13,859 nucleotides of DNA, from the NCBI GenBank assembly GCA_049791475.1, contig JBAQZZ010000028.1, positions 1 through 13,859 of the forward strand. Direction: 5' to 3'. The notes under the pieces were generated by a model. It was not told where the DNA came from. It made no database searches and was given only the letters and a program-made list of their open reading frames with translations. The position numbers were made by a program, and so were the translations under genes. Shown here piece after piece: positions 12,382 to 13,859 of the stretch (position 1 is its first letter; each line of letters starts with the position of its first letter). This DNA comes from CAXBID01 sp049791475 (GTDB taxonomy: Bacteria > Bacteroidota > Bacteroidia > Flavobacteriales > Flavobacteriaceae).

Positions 12382-13859
12382 TTAAAACGATTTTAACGTT
12401 TTATTTATTTCTTCTTTTATTATTTTATTAAATGATTCTACAGAAATCATGCCTAAATCGGCACCACCATGCTGACGCACAGTTATTTTTCCTTCCTGCT
12501 CTTCTTGCTCACCAATGATAATCATATAGGGGTGTTTCTGCATTTCGGCTTCCCTAATTTTCTTGCCTATAGTTTCATTTCTATGGTCAGCGAGGGCGCG
12601 AATTTCGTCATTTTCTAGCAAATTTAAAACTTTTTCAGAGTATTTTTCATATTTCTCACTAATTGATAATATAATAACCTGAGTTGGCATGAGCCAAAGT
12701 GGAAAATTACCACCAGTATGTTCCAACAATAATGCAACAAAACGCTCCATACTACCAAATGGCGCACGGTGAATCATTACGGGCCTGTGAAGCTCATTAT
12801 CACTGCCTTTATAGGTTAAATCAAAACGCTCAGGTAAGTTGTAATCTACTTGTATTGTTCCAAGTTGCCAACGTCTACCTAAAGCATCTTTAACCATAAA
12901 ATCTAGCTTCGGACCATAAAAAGCAGCTTCACCTTCTTCTATAACAAAATCTAAACCTTTATCAGTCGCCGCATTAATTATTGCTTGTTCTGCTTTTTCC
13001 CAATTAGCAACATCACCTATATATTTGTCTGGATTTTCAGGATCCCTTATAGAAACTTGTGCAGTAAAGTTTTCAAATCCTAACGATCCAAATACATAAA
13101 GTACCAAATCAATAACATCTTTAAACTCTTTATCCAATTGTTCTGGCATACAAAATAAGTGTGCATCATCTTGGGTAAACCCGCGCACACGTGTTAAACC
13201 ATGTAATTCGCCACTTTGCTCGTATCTATAAACGGTGCCAAATTCAGCGTAACGCTTTGGTAAATCTTTATAACTCCATTGTGTACTGTTGTAAATTTCA
13301 CAGTGGTGAGGGCAGTTCATGGGCTTTAATAAAAACTCTTCATCTTCTTTAGGCGTTTTTATAGGCTGAAAACTATCTTCACCATATTTTGCATAATGAC
13401 CTGAAGTTACATAAAGCTCTTTTTGTCCAATATGGGGTGTAATTACCATTTCGTAACCTGCTTTCTTTTGTGCAGCTTTCAAAAAGTTTTCTAAACGCTC
13501 GCGTAATGCAGCACCTTTTGGTAACCATAAAGGTAAACCCTGACCAACTTTTTGCGAAAATGTAAAAAGCTCTAACTCTTTACCTAGTTTTCTATGGTCA
13601 CGTTTTTTTGCTTCTTCTAATAATTCTAAATACTCAGTAAGGTCTTTTTGTTTCGGAAATGAAATACCATAAACACGAGTTAATTGCTTATTTTTTTCAT
13701 TTCCACGCCAGTAAGCACCAGCGACACTCAACACTTTAACTGCTTTAATGATACCTGTATTTGGAATATGACCACCACGACATAAATCTGTAAATGTAGA
13801 ATGATCACAAAAAGTAATGGTGCCATCTTCTAAATTCTCAATAAGCTCAGTTTTAAATT
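12382..13859 (-). CDS. thrS: Threonine--tRNA ligase, C-terminal three quarters
   Basis: The reading frame runs off the right edge, leaving 491 residues; about 150 residues (the TGS domain and part of the editing domain) are missing compared with a typical 640-650. The visible part begins in the editing domain with FCDHSTFTDLCRGGHIPNTG, which holds the editing-site Cys. Class II motifs follow: motif 2 around FGTVYRYEQSGELHGLTRVRGFTQDDAHLFC, and motif 3 in VMIHRAPFGSMERFVALLLEH. The zinc ligands are the Cys of MNCPHH, the His of DDAHLF, and the His of MIHRAP. The anticodon-binding domain (LMPTQVIILSISEKY onward) ends the protein. The GTG at 13734 is internal, not a start. It heads the infC-rpmI-rplT cluster. 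Confidence 0.97.
   Translation of the reverse strand, partial: FKTELIENLEDGTITFCDHSTFTDLCRGGHIPNTGIIKAVKVLSVAGAYWRGNEKNKQLTRVYGISFPKQKDLTEYLELLEEAKKRDHRKLGKELELFTFSQKVGQGLPLWLPKGAALRERLENFLKAAQKKAGYEMVITPHIGQKELYVTSGHYAKYGEDSFQPIKTPKEDEEFLLKPMNCPHHCEIYNSTQWSYKDLPKRYAEFGTVYRYEQSGELHGLTRVRGFTQDDAHLFCMPEQLDKEFKDVIDLVLYVFGSLGFENFTAQVSIRDPENPDKYIGDVANWEKAEQAIINAATDKGLDFVIEEGEAAFYGPKLDFMVKDALGRRWQLGTIQVDYNLPERFDLTYKGSDNELHRPVMIHRAPFGSMERFVALLLEHTGGNFPLWLMPTQVIILSISEKYEKYSEKVLNLLENDEIRALADHRNETIGKKIREAEMQKHPYMIIIGEQEEQEGKITVRQHGGADLGMISVESFNKIIKEEINKTLKSF

Overview
The window looks like core chromosome of a marine-type member of the Flavobacteriaceae (Bacteroidota). The DNA is AT-rich. Shine-Dalgarno sequences are nearly absent, several genes have a -7 box of the Bacteroidota form TAnnTTTG, and lipoproteins carry relaxed lipoboxes. 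The proteins match the flavobacterial versions I remember (a TGT without zinc cysteines, an IF3 beginning xAIRRR, a YjbQ, FKBP lipoproteins). No mobile element, CRISPR array, tRNA or rRNA gene is visible.

Layout. Positions 1-213 (minus) hold the start of an S4-domain RNA-binding protein. Diverging from it is an FKBP-type prolyl isomerase lipoprotein with a calcium-binding-like tail (318-1259). It converges on a small outer-membrane beta-barrel gene (1329-1910, minus) across a perfect 19-bp-stem terminator. A plus-strand run follows: tgt (queuosine tRNA modification), an LptF/LptG-family permease (LPS transport), an EamA-type transporter, accA (fatty acid synthesis) and dnaB (replicative helicase). 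Next come a small lipoprotein gene broken by one in-frame TGA, and an exported protein of the family often labelled 'asparagine synthetase B'. A small lipoprotein (minus) and yjbQ (plus) come next. The right end is the classic translation cluster on the minus strand: thrS (cut by the window edge), infC, rpmI and rplT.

Almost everything is housekeeping. I see no new multi-gene system. The points worth a second look are small. infC has no ATG/GTG/TTG/CTG at its family start and seems to begin at ATA (or ATT). One lipoprotein gene has a single nonsense codon. Upstream of dnaB and tgt there are TTAACA-type inverted repeats. DnaB ends in a tip resembling that of SSB. TGT lacks its zinc cysteines. 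The gaps of the ribosomal-protein operon hold palindromes and a tandem 7-bp repeat. No gene-free stretch exceeds 300 bases; the longest, 1911-2112, holds two promoters and inverted repeats.
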